Source: Curtobacterium sp. MCJR17_055
Lineage (GTDB): Bacteria > Actinomycetota > Actinomycetes > Actinomycetales > Microbacteriaceae
DNA length: 64,000 nucleotides
Reading direction: 5' to 3'
NCBI RefSeq assembly: GCF_003224335.1
Contig: NZ_QKLF01000001.1
Location: forward strand, 496,001 to 560,000
Of the stretch, positions 52,238-61,267 are shown piece after piece. The stretch's first letter is position 1; the number at the start of each line of letters is the position of its first letter. The notes beneath the pieces were generated by a model. That model had not been told where the DNA came from and did no database searches. It saw only the letters and a list, made by a program, of their open reading frames with translations. A program made the translations under genes and the position numbers.

Positions 52238-54814
52238 ATGGTCGACGAAGCCGACCCGGGTGACCGCCGTCCGACGCGGGCTCCCGCCCGGTTGTCATGG
52301 CCGGTGCTCCGCCGCCGAGAGGAAGACCGGGCCGTCGCGGTCGTCGCCGATCACCGGTGGAGCGTCGCGCTCGTCGGTGCGCCCGGACTCGGGAAGACCA
52401 CCGTCGCCGCCCGCGTGACCGACCGCGTGGTCCGACGAGCGCCGGACCCGGCACCCCTGGTCGTGCCGATCACCGCGGTCGCCGCCGGTTCCTCGATGCC
52501 GTTCGGTGCGGTCTCGGACCGGTTCGGCGACGTGCTCGGCGACGACCTGACGGAACCCGTCCCGGCCGAGGAACTCCTGCGCCGCGCGGCCCGGACGGAG
52601 GGTCGGGAGCTCGTGCTGCGGGTCGACGACGCGGACCTGCTCGACGCGCTGTCCGCCCGCTACGTCGCGTGGCTCGTGCGCGACCACGGCGCGCGGCTCG
52701 TCCTCACCTGCCGCGACTTCACGGCGCTGGCCGAACCGCTGCGGGCGCTCTGGCAGGACGACCTCCTCGAGCGGATCGACCTCGTGCCGCTCGACGTGGA
52801 CGAGACGTCCGCGCTCCTGGAACGCGCGCTCGGTGCCCCGCTGGAACCCGCCTCGGTGGAACAGGTGCACCGGGCGACCGAGGGCAACCCCCTGTACCTG
52901 CGCGAGGTGGTGCGTGCCGGCCTGGCCTCCGGCGCGCTCGAGCACACCGCGCTGAGCTGGTACTGGCGCGGGCGGGTCACCGCGTCCCACAGCCTGGCCG
53001 ACATGTACCGGACCGAACTCGCCGCGCTCCCCGGCGACCTGCGCGACGTCGTGGAGATCGTCGCGCTCGCCGAGCCGATCCCGGTGTCCCGCCTGCTCGC
53101 CCTGGTGGACGGGAGCGACCTGGACCGGGCGGTCGGCCTCGGGTTCGTGCGGATGGACTCCACGGGCACCGGCAGCCCGGTCGCACGGTCGTCCCACCCC
53201 CTCGTCGGCGACGTCGTCCGGGCCCTGGTGCCCGTCGCCCGACGGACCGCCCTGTTCGCGCGGGCCAACGCCTTCCGCACCGACCGGCAGGAGGGCGCAC
53301 CGCCGGCGGCACGTCTCCGCGCGATCCTGTGGGCGCTCGAGTGCGGTGTCCTGCCGCCCGTCGACCAGTTGCTCGACGCAGCGCGGATCGCGAACGGCCT
53401 CCAGGAGCACGAGAGCACGATCGCCCTGACGTCCGCCATGCTCGGGGCGGTCCTCACGCCGACGGAGCGGGTCCGCACCCACTGCCTGCGCTCGCTCGCC
53501 CACGGGTACAGCAGCGGACGCGAGGCCGGCCGGGTCGACGCGGAAGCCGCCTGGGGCCTCGCCACGTCCGGCGTCGACGTCGACGACGTCGCGGTCGTCG
53601 AGGCGTGCGAGACACTCGCCAACCTCCGGCAGTTCCACGACGACGACGCCGCGTCCGCCGTGACGCTGACCGAGATCGCCGTCGCGCACGTCGGCCCGGC
53701 CGCGCGCGAGCAGCTACGCGTCCTGCGGCTCTCGCACCTCGGGTGGGGCGGCGAATTCGCCGAGATCCGACAGGAGATCGAGCGCTCCGGGGTCCTGCAC
53801 GCCCCGGCGATCCCGCGGTCCTTCCTGCCCATCGCCGCGTGCGCCGTGATGGCCCTCGGCACCGGTGGGCGGCTGGACGACGCGATGCGACTGGCCCACG
53901 CCTGCCTGGCGACCGCCACGGTCCACCTCGAGGACTCGCCGTGGACCGTCGGGGAGGTCGTGTCGGTGCTGCACCAGGTCCAGGTGTGGCGCGGGGACAT
54001 CGCCGAGATGGTGACGCAGGTCCCGCTCATCCGGGCCGACCCGTTCCTCAAGTACGACTTCACCCTCGAGCTCTTCGGCATCGGGAACCGCGCACTCGGG
54101 GAGCGACGGTGGTCCGACGCCGTGACGGCCTTCACCGCCGCGTGCGAGCGGTACGAGGTCATCGACCCCGGCGGCTTCTCGGCCTACGCGTGGTCCCGTC
54201 TGGCCATGTCCCAGGCGTACGCCGACATGCCGGACGCAGCAGCCGAGTCCGTGGAGCGGGCGCGGACCACACCGCTCCGTGCCATGCGAATCCTCGGCGA
54301 CCAGATCGAGACGACGATCGCGTGGACCGAGGCGCTGCTCGGGAACCCGTCCGGGCTCCGGCGGGCCGACGAGATCATCGCGCGCGGGACGGCGGCGGGC
54401 GCGTGGACCCACGTGCTCTACGCGCAGACCCTGCACTACGCGATGGACGCGATGGCCGGTCGGGACACCGCCGCGTCCCTCGCGCGGATGCAGGACGCGG
54501 CCACCCGCGTCGACGGGCCCCTGGCCGCGGCGATCACCGGGTACGCCGACGCCCTGCGGTCGGGTGACCGCGCGTGGATCGCCAGCGCCCAGGCCGACCT
54601 GGCCGCGTGCGGCATGGCCGTCACCGCGGGCCGGACGAAGCAGCCGCTCACGAAGCGCGAGTACGAGGTGGCCGAGCTCGCCGCCCAGGGGTACTCGAAC
54701 CGGCGGATCGCGGACCGACTCGGGTTGTCGGTCCGGACGGTGGACGCACACATGTCGCGCGTGTTCGCGAAGTGGGACATCCGCGCACGGTCGGAACTCG
54801 TCGAACTCGTCTGA
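52238..54814 (+). CDS. LuxR family regulator with AAA-type ATPase domain (LAL/MalT-like)
   Basis: An 858-residue regulator. The N-terminal ATPase domain carries Walker A GAPGLGKTT near residues 47-55 and Walker B LVLRVDDADLLD; helical TPR-like repeats fill the middle (about 350-740). The C-terminal LuxR helix-turn-helix is TKREYEVAELAAQGYSNRRIADRLGLSVRTVDAHMSRVFAKW, shown in parts here, with recognition helix SVRTVDAHMSRVF. GGGAGGTG precedes the ATG. Such ATP-dependent regulators respond to an inducer and activate catabolic or secondary-metabolite genes; the target here is unknown. Confidence 0.9.
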   Translation: MVDEADPGDRRPTRAPARLSWPVLRRREEDRAVAVVADHRWSVALVGAPGLGKTTVAARVTDRVVRRAPDPAPLVVPITAVAAGSSMPFGAVSDRFGDVLGDDLTEPVPAEELLRRAARTEGRELVLRVDDADLLDALSARYVAWLVRDHGARLVLTCRDFTALAEPLRALWQDDLLERIDLVPLDVDETSALLERALGAPLEPASVEQVHRATEGNPLYLREVVRAGLASGALEHTALSWYWRGRVTASHSLADMYRTELAALPGDLRDVVEIVALAEPIPVSRLLALVDGSDLDRAVGLGFVRMDSTGTGSPVARSSHPLVGDVVRALVPVARRTALFARANAFRTDRQEGAPPAARLRAILWALECGVLPPVDQLLDAARIANGLQEHESTIALTSAMLGAVLTPTERVRTHCLRSLAHGYSSGREAGRVDAEAAWGLATSGVDVDDVAVVEACETLANLRQFHDDDAASAVTLTEIAVAHVGPAAREQLRVLRLSHLGWGGEFAEIRQEIERSGVLHAPAIPRSFLPIAACAVMALGTGGRLDDAMRLAHACLATATVHLEDSPWTVGEVVSVLHQVQVWRGDIAEMVTQVPLIRADPFLKYDFTLELFGIGNRALGERRWSDAVTAFTAACERYEVIDPGGFSAYAWSRLAMSQAYADMPDAAAESVERARTTPLRAMRILGDQIETTIAWTEALLGNPSGLRRADEIIARGTAAGAWTHVLYAQTLHYAMDAMAGRDTAASLARMQDAATRVDGPLAAAITGYADALRSGDRAWIASAQADLAACGMAVTAGRTKQPLTKREYEVAELAAQGYSNRRIADRLGLSVRTVDAHMSRVFAKWDIRARSELVELV

Positions 54815-54846
54815 ACACAGAACGAGCCGGGGATGGACCGGGCCGG

Positions 54847-54926
54847 GCACGGAACGGCCCGCGCACGGAACGCCCCGCGCAGGGAACGGCCGGCGCACGG
54901 AACGGTCTGAGCAGGACGGAACGGTC
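54847..54926. repeat. 16-bp tandem repeat after the LuxR-type gene
   Basis: Units centred on GCACGGAACGG-type sequence recur at 54847, 54863, 54879 and 54895, then a diverged copy near 54911. They lie downstream of the regulator in the gap before the convergent SCP-like gene. Confidence 0.75.
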
Positions 54927-54977
54927 TGGGCAGACCGCAGAAGAAGTTGCGGGATGCAGCACGACTCGCCGCTGCCG

Positions 54978-55115
54978 TTGACACACCGCGCCCGGTTTCG
55001 CGTAGCGTGGAATGCGTCGCCGGGTTCGGACCCGTTCGGGTCGGGTCCGAATCCCGGCGGCTTCACCAAGGCTAGAGAAGCGGGTGCACGGTCCACATCG
55101 GTAGGACCTACCTAA
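54978..55115 (+). ncRNA. candidate structured small RNA with its own promoter
   Basis: TTGACA (54978-54983) and TAGCGT (55003-55008) form a strong promoter with a long 19-base spacer, yet no gene follows on this strand until 55579. The predicted transcript from about 55015 folds into a long hairpin: CGCCGGG/CCCGGCG (55018-55024, 55053-55059) with TTCGGACCCG/CGGGTCCGAA inside. A GCTTC/GAAGC stem (55060-55064, 55077-55081) and GGTAGG-A-CCTACC (55100-55112) plus TAATT follow. It matches no RNA family I know; ends are guesses. Confidence 0.35.
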
Positions 55116-55161
55116 TTCCCCCGGGTACCGAGACCGACGGGCGTGTCACCACGCCGCCGGG

Positions 55162-55521
55162 TCAGGGCAGGCGGACCGGCAGGAACGCGGCGATGTCGGC
55201 CCGTGAACCGGACGCGCTGACGCGGCGGGTGGTCTCCGGGTCGTCCCAGTGCTGCCGACCCGTCGCGAGCGCGAGCCACGTCGTCGCGTCCGTCTCGACC
55301 ACGTTCGGCGGCGTGCCGCGCGTGTGCCGCGGTCCGGGCACGGCCTGCACCGCGGCGAACGGCGGGACCCGCACCTCGACGCTGTTGCCGGGCACGTCCT
55401 CGGCCAGGCGCTGCAGGGTCCAGCGGACGGCCGTCGCGATCGAGGAGCGGTCGGTCGCGCCGGCGGTGACGGCGTCGAGCGCGGCCCGGCCGACGGCGTC
55501 GTCGATGGTCTTCGGCGGCAT
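55162..55521 (-). CDS. sterol carrier family (SCP-2-like) protein
   Basis: A 119-residue protein of the actinobacterial SCP_3 type. The features NSVEVRVPPFAAVQAVPG and TDATTWLALATGRQHW fit the family, which binds lipophilic ligands by analogy with SCP-2. It is habitually next to purD, as here, but no role in purine synthesis is known. ATG 55521 follows TAGCCT (55528-55533, minus strand) by six bases. It is divergent from purD. Confidence 0.8.
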   Translation of the reverse strand: MPPKTIDDAVGRAALDAVTAGATDRSSIATAVRWTLQRLAEDVPGNSVEVRVPPFAAVQAVPGPRHTRGTPPNVVETDATTWLALATGRQHWDDPETTRRVSASGSRADIAAFLPVRLP

Positions 55522-55578
55522 CCCCACAGGCTAGCCGGTGCACTACGGGCGGCTCATCGGGCTCGGTAGGGTGATCGG

Positions 55579-56847
55579 GTGCGAATCCTCGTCCTCGGTT
55601 CCGGTGCCCGCGAGCACGCGATCATCACGGCCCTCCTGGCAGAACAGGCCGGGCACGTCATCACGGCAGCGCCGGGGAACGCCGGCATCGCCGCCGACGT
55701 GGAGACGGTGTCGCTCGACCCCACGAACGGCCCACTCGTGGCGGAGTACGCGCTCGAGAACGACGTCGAGCTCGTCGTCGTCGGACCGGAAGCGCCCCTC
55801 ATCGCCGGCGTCGCCGACCCGCTCCGCACCCGGGGCATCCCGGTGTTCGGTCCCGGCAAGGCCGCCGCGCAGCTCGAGGGGTCGAAGGCCTTCGCCAAGC
55901 GCGTCATGGCCGAGGCCGGCGTCCCGACCGGACGTCCCGTGTCCGCCGGCACGGTGGACGAGGCAGTGGCGGCGCTCGACGAGCTCGGTGCTCCGTACGT
56001 GGTCAAGGCGGACGGGCTCGCGGCGGGCAAGGGCGTCCTGGTGACCGAGGACCGCCAGGCGGCGATCGACCACGCGACCTACTGGCTGCAGCACGGACAC
56101 GTCGTGGTCGAGGAGTTCCTCGACGGGGAAGAGGTCTCGCTGTTCTTCCTCAGCGACGGGCACGACGTCCGACCGCTGTCGCCCGCGCAGGACTACAAGC
56201 GACTGTCCGACGGTGACCTCGGACCGAACACCGGCGGCATGGGCGCGTACTCGCCGCTGCCGTGGCTCGACGACCGCTGGGGGTCCGAGCAGGCCTTCGT
56301 GGACGAGGTCACCGACCTGGTCGCGCTGCCCACCGTCCGCCAGCTCGAGCACGAGGGCACGCCCTTCGTCGGACTGCTCTACTGCGGGCTGATCGTCACC
56401 GAGCAGGGCGTGCGGGTGATCGAGTTCAACGCCCGCTTCGGCGACCCCGAGACCCAGGTGGTGCTCCCCCGCCTCGCGACCCCGCTGAGCGGCCTGCTGC
56501 TCGCCGCCGCGTCGGGGCAGCTCGGCTCCACGCCGCGGCCGGAGTTCCGCGACCAGGCGGCCGTCACGGTCGTCCTGGCCAGCGAGGGCTACCCGGAGAG
56601 CCCGGTCACCGGCCGGACGATCACGGGTGTCGACGCCGCGAACGCCCGCGACGGCGTCGCCGTGCTGCACGCGGCGACGGGCGCCCTCGACGGCGACTCC
56701 GTCGCGACCGGCGGCCGGGTGCTCAGCGTCGTCGCCACCGGGGCCGACTTCGCCGAAGCGCGCGACCGCGCCTACGCCGGCCTGCACGACATCACGCTCC
56801 CCGGCGCGCAGTTCCGCACCGACATCGCCGCGAAGGTCGTCCGATGA
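55579..56847 (+). CDS. purD: phosphoribosylamine-glycine ligase
   Basis: A 422-residue ATP-grasp enzyme, step two of purine synthesis (GAR synthetase). Signatures: start RILVLGSGAREHAI, the KADGLAAGKGV loop, LSPAQDYKRLSDGDLGPNTGGMGAYSP and EFNARFGDPETQ. GTG 55579 follows TAGGGT (55567-55572) by six bases, so the operon mRNA is leaderless. Its stop overlaps purC as ATGA. Confidence 0.95.
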   Translation: MRILVLGSGAREHAIITALLAEQAGHVITAAPGNAGIAADVETVSLDPTNGPLVAEYALENDVELVVVGPEAPLIAGVADPLRTRGIPVFGPGKAAAQLEGSKAFAKRVMAEAGVPTGRPVSAGTVDEAVAALDELGAPYVVKADGLAAGKGVLVTEDRQAAIDHATYWLQHGHVVVEEFLDGEEVSLFFLSDGHDVRPLSPAQDYKRLSDGDLGPNTGGMGAYSPLPWLDDRWGSEQAFVDEVTDLVALPTVRQLEHEGTPFVGLLYCGLIVTEQGVRVIEFNARFGDPETQVVLPRLATPLSGLLLAAASGQLGSTPRPEFRDQAAVTVVLASEGYPESPVTGRTITGVDAANARDGVAVLHAATGALDGDSVATGGRVLSVVATGADFAEARDRAYAGLHDITLPGAQFRTDIAAKVVR

Positions 56848-57722
56848 GCGCCGCCCCGGACGTCCAGGGCTGGCGACACGTCTCCTCCGGCAAGGTCCGC
56901 GAACTGTACGTGCCCGCGTCGACGGCCGACGTCGCCGGTGCCACCGAACTGCTCCTCGTCGCGTCCGACCGGGTGAGCGCCTACGACTTCGCGCTCGAGC
57001 CGCCGATCCCGGGCAAGGGCGAGCTCCTCACCCGGCTGTCCCGCTTCTGGTTCGACCAGCTGGGTGACGTCCCGAACCACCTGCTCACCCCGAGCGGGAC
57101 GACGACGCCCGTCCCGGCATCCGTCGAGGCACGCTCCATGCACGTCATGCCGCTGCGGATGTTCCCCGTGGAGTGCGTCGTGCGGGGGTACCTGGTCGGC
57201 AGCGGCTGGGCCGAGTACCAGGAGACCGGCAGTGTCTGCGGTGTACAGCTGCCCGCCGGGCTGGCGAACGGTGACCGCCTGCCGGAGCCCATCTACACGC
57301 CCGCGTACAAGGCCCCGCAGGGCGAGCACGACGAGAACATCTCGTTCGAGCGCACCGAGGAACTCGTCGGCCCCGCGGACGCCGCGGCGCTGCGTGACCT
57401 GTCCCTCGCCGTGTACTCCGAGGCGGCGGCGATCGCCCTGCAGCGCGGTGTGGTCATCGCGGACACGAAGTTCGAGTTCGGCCGCGACGCCGACGGACTG
57501 ATCCGGATCGCGGACGAGGTCCTGACGAGCGACTCGAGTCGCTACTGGGACGCAGCGGCGTACGAGTCGGGCAACCGGACGGACTCGTTCGACAAGCAGA
57601 TCGTCCGCGACTGGCTCAGCGCGAACTGGGACCGCACCGGGACCCCGCCCGTGCTGCCGGACGAGGTCGTCGAGCGGACGGCCGCGCGCTACCGCGAGCT
57701 GATCGAGCGCCTCGGCGCCTGA
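56844..57722 (+). CDS. purC: phosphoribosylaminoimidazole-succinocarboxamide synthase
   Basis: A 292-residue SAICAR synthetase (CAIR + Asp + ATP). SSGKVRELY at the N terminus, SDRVSAYDF, VVRGYLVGSGWAEY and IADEVLTSDSSRYW are typical of the longer, yeast-like form. ATG 56844 overlaps the purD stop, so both are made from one mRNA. Confidence 0.95.
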   Translation: MSAAPDVQGWRHVSSGKVRELYVPASTADVAGATELLLVASDRVSAYDFALEPPIPGKGELLTRLSRFWFDQLGDVPNHLLTPSGTTTPVPASVEARSMHVMPLRMFPVECVVRGYLVGSGWAEYQETGSVCGVQLPAGLANGDRLPEPIYTPAYKAPQGEHDENISFERTEELVGPADAAALRDLSLAVYSEAAAIALQRGVVIADTKFEFGRDADGLIRIADEVLTSDSSRYWDAAAYESGNRTDSFDKQIVRDWLSANWDRTGTPPVLPDEVVERTAARYRELIERLGA

Positions 57723-57749
57723 CCGCGTCCCGGCCGGCGGAAGACCGAC

Positions 57750-57829
57750 CGGGCAGGCGGCCGATCGGGCAGGCAGCCGTTCGGGCAGGCAGCCGGTCGG
57801 GCAGGCAGCCGGTCGCGCTGCCATCCGGT
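57750..57829. repeat. 16-bp tandem repeat between convergent genes
   Basis: Five 16-base units of CGGGCAGGCAGCCGGT type; the third and fourth (57782-57797 and 57798-57813) are identical, the last diverges. They fill most of the gap between purC and the convergent phosphatase. Confidence 0.88.
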
Positions 57830-57838
57830 CAGGCCGGG

Positions 57839-59041
57839 TCAGGCGTCGCGGGACACGACCACGACGGTCAGGTCGTCACCCGGGTCGTGTTCGAGCGCCC
57901 GGCCCCGGACACCGGCCAGGAACGTCGACAGGTCCGGCGACTTCCGGTGGAGCGCGCCGAGCCGGGAGAGCGACGCCAGGGTCGAGTCCCACAGCTCGAG
58001 GGCGCCGTCGCTGACGAGCAGCAGGGTGTCACCCGGTTCCAGGACGAGTTCCCCCGCCGCGCGGTCCATCCCGATCGGGTGCAGGCCGACCGGCAGGTCG
58101 AGCGACCGCAGCACGGTCTCGGTGCCGTCGGCGTGCAGGTGCAGGACGAGTCCGTGCCCGGCGTCGACGAACGCCAGCCGACCGGTCGCCGTGTCGAGCC
58201 GCCCGTGGAACAGGGTCGCGAAGGCCTCGGCGGCGCTGAGGTCCGGGGCGACCTGCTCCTCGAGCCCGGCGACCGCGGTGGACGGGTCCTCGTGCCGGCG
58301 GGCGAGCAGGGCGCCGCGCATGCCGGCCGCGAGCAGTCCGGCGGCCATGCCCTTCCCCATGACGTCCGCGATGGTGAGGTCCACCGTGCCGTCGTCGATG
58401 CGCCAGTCGTGGAAGTCGCCCGACACGATGCCGTGCGGGATCGACGTCCCGCCGATGGTCCAGCCGGGCAGGTCGAGGGTGTGCGGCTGCAGCCCGGAGA
58501 GCACCGTGCGGAGGCGGTCGTCGTCGAGACCGGTGGCCAGTTCGCGCTCCGCCCAGACGCCGAGTTCCTCGAGCAGGGCGACGTCCTCGGGGGCGAGGGC
58601 ACGCGGGCTCGGGTCGATGAGGCAGAGCGTCCCGACCTTGGTCGCGTCGGCACCGACGTGCAGCGGGACCCCGGCGTAGAAGCGGACGTTCGGGTCGTTG
58701 TTCACCATCGGCAGGTCGGAGAAGCGCAGGTCGTCCCGCGCGTCCGGCACGACGACGGGGCCGTCCTGGTCGAGCGTCCGGCCGCAGAACGTGTCCAGGA
58801 TGGGCGTCGACCCGGGGAACACCTGGTCGGACTGCTGCGACTTGTGGAAGAGCACGTCGTCGCCGGCGAGGTTGAGGAAGGAGCCGGAGACGCCGAACGC
58901 CTCTCGGGCGATCCGGGTGATGCGCTCGAACCGTTCCTCCGGGCCGCCCTGCACGACGTCGAGTGCGGCGAGCAGCGCAGCACGACGAGCCGCGACGGGA
59001 GCGGAAGCGGGGATCGTCTGCTCGACGTGCTCGGTGCTCAT
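57839..59041 (-). CDS. GAF domain PP2C (SpoIIE/RsbU-type) serine/threonine phosphatase
   Basis: A 400-residue signalling phosphatase: a GAF domain (about 35-165; FCGRTLDQDGPVVVPDARDD is characteristic) and a C-terminal PPM/SpoIIE domain. The metal-binding aspartates lie in IVSGDFHDW, TIADVMGKGMAAGL, FVDAGHGLVL, LLLVSDGALELW and PGDDLTVVVV. Such enzymes often dephosphorylate anti-sigma-factor antagonists in stress signalling. The ATG at 59041 follows TAGCGT (59048-59053, minus strand) by six bases. Confidence 0.9.
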   Translation of the reverse strand: MSTEHVEQTIPASAPVAARRAALLAALDVVQGGPEERFERITRIAREAFGVSGSFLNLAGDDVLFHKSQQSDQVFPGSTPILDTFCGRTLDQDGPVVVPDARDDLRFSDLPMVNNDPNVRFYAGVPLHVGADATKVGTLCLIDPSPRALAPEDVALLEELGVWAERELATGLDDDRLRTVLSGLQPHTLDLPGWTIGGTSIPHGIVSGDFHDWRIDDGTVDLTIADVMGKGMAAGLLAAGMRGALLARRHEDPSTAVAGLEEQVAPDLSAAEAFATLFHGRLDTATGRLAFVDAGHGLVLHLHADGTETVLRSLDLPVGLHPIGMDRAAGELVLEPGDTLLLVSDGALELWDSTLASLSRLGALHRKSPDLSTFLAGVRGRALEHDPGDDLTVVVVSRDA

Positions 59042-59177
59042 GCGACCACGCTAACGCGGATACCGGACAAGCCCTCTCGGAGTTCACGGAACGCATGACC
59101 CCAGTCGACGGGCCACGCGCACGACTCCCCCGGCACCGCGCACCGCGCACCGCTCACCGCTCGCGCACCGCTCGCGC

Positions 59178-59810
59178 TCAGTCGGCGTCGGGGACCGCGT
59201 CCCACTCGTCGCCGTACCGCGACAGCACCGACCAGCGGTCGACCGGCCAGGTGATCACGAACGCCCGACCGACGATGTCCTCGACCGGCACGTTGCCGTG
59301 CACGCGCGAGTCGGCGGAGTTGTACCGGTTGTCACCCATGACCCAGACACGGCCGTCCGGCACCGTGATCGAGAAGTCCTCGCCGGAGACCCGGTTCACG
59401 TCCGCCGGCAGGCGCACGTACGGCTCGTCCACCGCGTGCCCGTTGACCGACAGCCGGCCCTGGGCGTCGCAGCACTCGACCCGGTCGCCCGGCAGCCCGA
59501 TCACGCGCTTGATGAGGTCCTCGCCCTGCCCCGGGGCGAGCCACGCGTTCGGGTCGCGGAACACGACGACGTCACCGCGCTCGAGCGACATGACGTCGGG
59601 CACGAGCTCGTTCACGAGGACCCGGTCCCCGACGAGCAGGGTGTCCTCCATCGACTCCGAGGGGATGTAGAACGACCGCACCAGGAACGCCTTCACCAGG
59701 AAGGACACGACCAGCGCCGCCACCACGATCACCACGAGGTCGCGCAGGAACCGGGCCGTGGACCGGCCACGGGTCTGCTCGGTCGCGGCCGACGGATCTG
59801 TCTCGCTCAA
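59178..59810 (-). CDS. lepB: signal peptidase I
   Basis: A 210-residue membrane serine protease that removes signal peptides. One N-terminal membrane helix (about 24-45) precedes the catalytic part. Catalytic Ser53 is in SESMEDTL, Lys101 in DLIKRVIGLPGD, and box E is GDNRYNSADSR. The start is TTG 59810, which overlaps the stop of the upstream gene as TTGA; no ATG fits between, and coupling explains the weak ribosome binding site. Confidence 0.93.
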   Translation of the reverse strand: MSETDPSAATEQTRGRSTARFLRDLVVIVVAALVVSFLVKAFLVRSFYIPSESMEDTLLVGDRVLVNELVPDVMSLERGDVVVFRDPNAWLAPGQGEDLIKRVIGLPGDRVECCDAQGRLSVNGHAVDEPYVRLPADVNRVSGEDFSITVPDGRVWVMGDNRYNSADSRVHGNVPVEDIVGRAFVITWPVDRWSVLSRYGDEWDAVPDAD

Positions 59811-60337
59811 TGGGTGACCACGACCTTCACGACGGAGATGACGAGCGCGACGGCGGCGAGCACGAGGCCGCCCCAGAGCCCGAGGAACGACGGCTGCTTG
59901 CCGCGGAACCGCTGGAGGAACACCCCGACCAGGCCGATGCGGACGACCAGGATGACGACCGCGGCGGTCTGCGCCCACTCGGCCGGTACCCACCCGATCC
60001 ACGCGGCCGCATAGAGGACGCCGGGGATGAGTCCTGAGGTCGCGATCGGGTTGGCGTTCCGGGTGATCACCGCGACGGACTCCCGCCGCGCCGTGTCGTC
60101 GGCGGTGTCCCCGATCGCGTGTGCCACGAGGTGCGCGAGCACGTGCGCGAGGTACGTCAGCACCGCCGTCGCGAGCACGGTGAGCACGGCGGCTCCGTGG
60201 TGGATCTGCTCGGGCGAGACCGCGATCGCGACGGCGAGCACGGTGATGTTGCCGTAGATGTACGACGACATCCGGTCGCGGACGTGCTCGACCGGCAGGT
60301 CCTGGGGGCGTGGGCGACCGCGGCGTTCGGAGGGCAT
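59807..60337 (-). CDS. four-helix membrane protein upstream of lepB, unknown function
   Basis: A 176-residue protein with about four hydrophobic helices (starting near 31, 50, 104 and 152) and a basic N terminus. Two conserved-looking histidines (AHVLAHLVAHAIGD, residues 64-77) sit in the second helix. ATG 60337 follows CAAGAT (60344-60349, minus strand) by six bases. It ends inside the TTG of lepB, so the two form an operon. No family recognised. Confidence 0.78.
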   Translation of the reverse strand: MPSERRGRPRPQDLPVEHVRDRMSSYIYGNITVLAVAIAVSPEQIHHGAAVLTVLATAVLTYLAHVLAHLVAHAIGDTADDTARRESVAVITRNANPIATSGLIPGVLYAAAWIGWVPAEWAQTAAVVILVVRIGLVGVFLQRFRGKQPSFLGLWGGLVLAAVALVISVVKVVVTH

Positions 60338-60443
60338 CGGTCCATCTTGGCCCGTCCCCGTCGGGTCGGACCGACGAGCGACCGGGTTCGATGCCAGGGT
60401 GGACCGGACCGCGCACCGACGCACGGTCGGGACGGAGGCCCGG

Positions 60444-61223
60444 ATGACGAACCGCAGACCACTCGCCCTGGTGACCGGGGTGGGCCGCCGCGCCGGCATC
60501 GGTGCCGCCATCGCGACCCGTCTGGCGGCGGACGGCTGGGACCTCGCCCTGAGCTGGTGGGGTCCGTACGACGAGCGGGTGCACGGAGCCGCGGACCCGG
60601 AGGGGGTGGACGCGGTCGTGTCGGAGTGCGAGGCCGCGGGGGCTGCCGTGATGCGCCTCCCGGTCGACCTGGCCGACGCCGAGCAGGCGGCCGCGCTCGT
60701 CGGCCGGGCCGAGGCGGAGGCGGGCGCTCCGGTGACCGCGGTCGTCATGTCACACTGCGAATCGGTCGACTCGGACTTCGCGACGACCACTGTCGAGTCG
60801 TTCGACAAGCACCTGGCCGTGAACGTGCGGGCTCCGTTCCTCATCGTGCAGGCGTACGCGCGCCGGCTCCGCGAGGGGGCCGACGCACCCCTCGACCAGC
60901 GGCGCGTGATCGCCCTGACGAGCGACCACGTCGGCTTCAACCTGCCGTACGGGACGAGCAAGGGCGCGCTCGACCGACTCGTCGTCGGTGCCGCGATCGA
61001 ACTCGGGGACGTTCGGGTCAGCGCGAACACGATCAACCCGGGGCCGAACGACACCGGGTGGATGACCGACGAGATCCGGCAGGCCGCCGTGGACCAGACC
61101 CCGCTCGGACGCGCGTCGACGCCTCGGGACACGGCCGCGCTCGTCAGCTTCCTGTGCGGGCCGGACGGCGGGTGGGTGAACGGGCAGCTGCTCAAGACCG
61201 ACGGAGGCTTCAGCGCGAAGTGA
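60444..61223 (+). CDS. SDR family oxidoreductase (3-oxoacyl reductase-like)
   Basis: A 259-residue SDR. The cofactor loop is TGVGRRAGIG (11-20) with an insertion relative to the usual TGxxxGIG; catalytic Ser160, Tyr169 and Lys173 (YGTSK) are present. The NNAG motif reads MSHCES, so the fold is divergent. GGAGG lies six bases upstream of the ATG. Substrate unknown. Confidence 0.83.
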   Translation: MTNRRPLALVTGVGRRAGIGAAIATRLAADGWDLALSWWGPYDERVHGAADPEGVDAVVSECEAAGAAVMRLPVDLADAEQAAALVGRAEAEAGAPVTAVVMSHCESVDSDFATTTVESFDKHLAVNVRAPFLIVQAYARRLREGADAPLDQRRVIALTSDHVGFNLPYGTSKGALDRLVVGAAIELGDVRVSANTINPGPNDTGWMTDEIRQAAVDQTPLGRASTPRDTAALVSFLCGPDGGWVNGQLLKTDGGFSAK

Positions 61224-61267
61224 CGCGTTTCGTTGACGTGTCACCAATATCGGCGCACACTGAGGAC

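Noticed and set aside
55042..55069. tRNA-like 3' end (GGGTCCGAATCCC ... CGGCTTCACCA)
   Set aside because: The T-loop is off consensus (TCC instead of TTC), there is no matching 5' acceptor strand (GAAGCCG) and no anticodon arm upstream; the bases fit a simple hairpin better.
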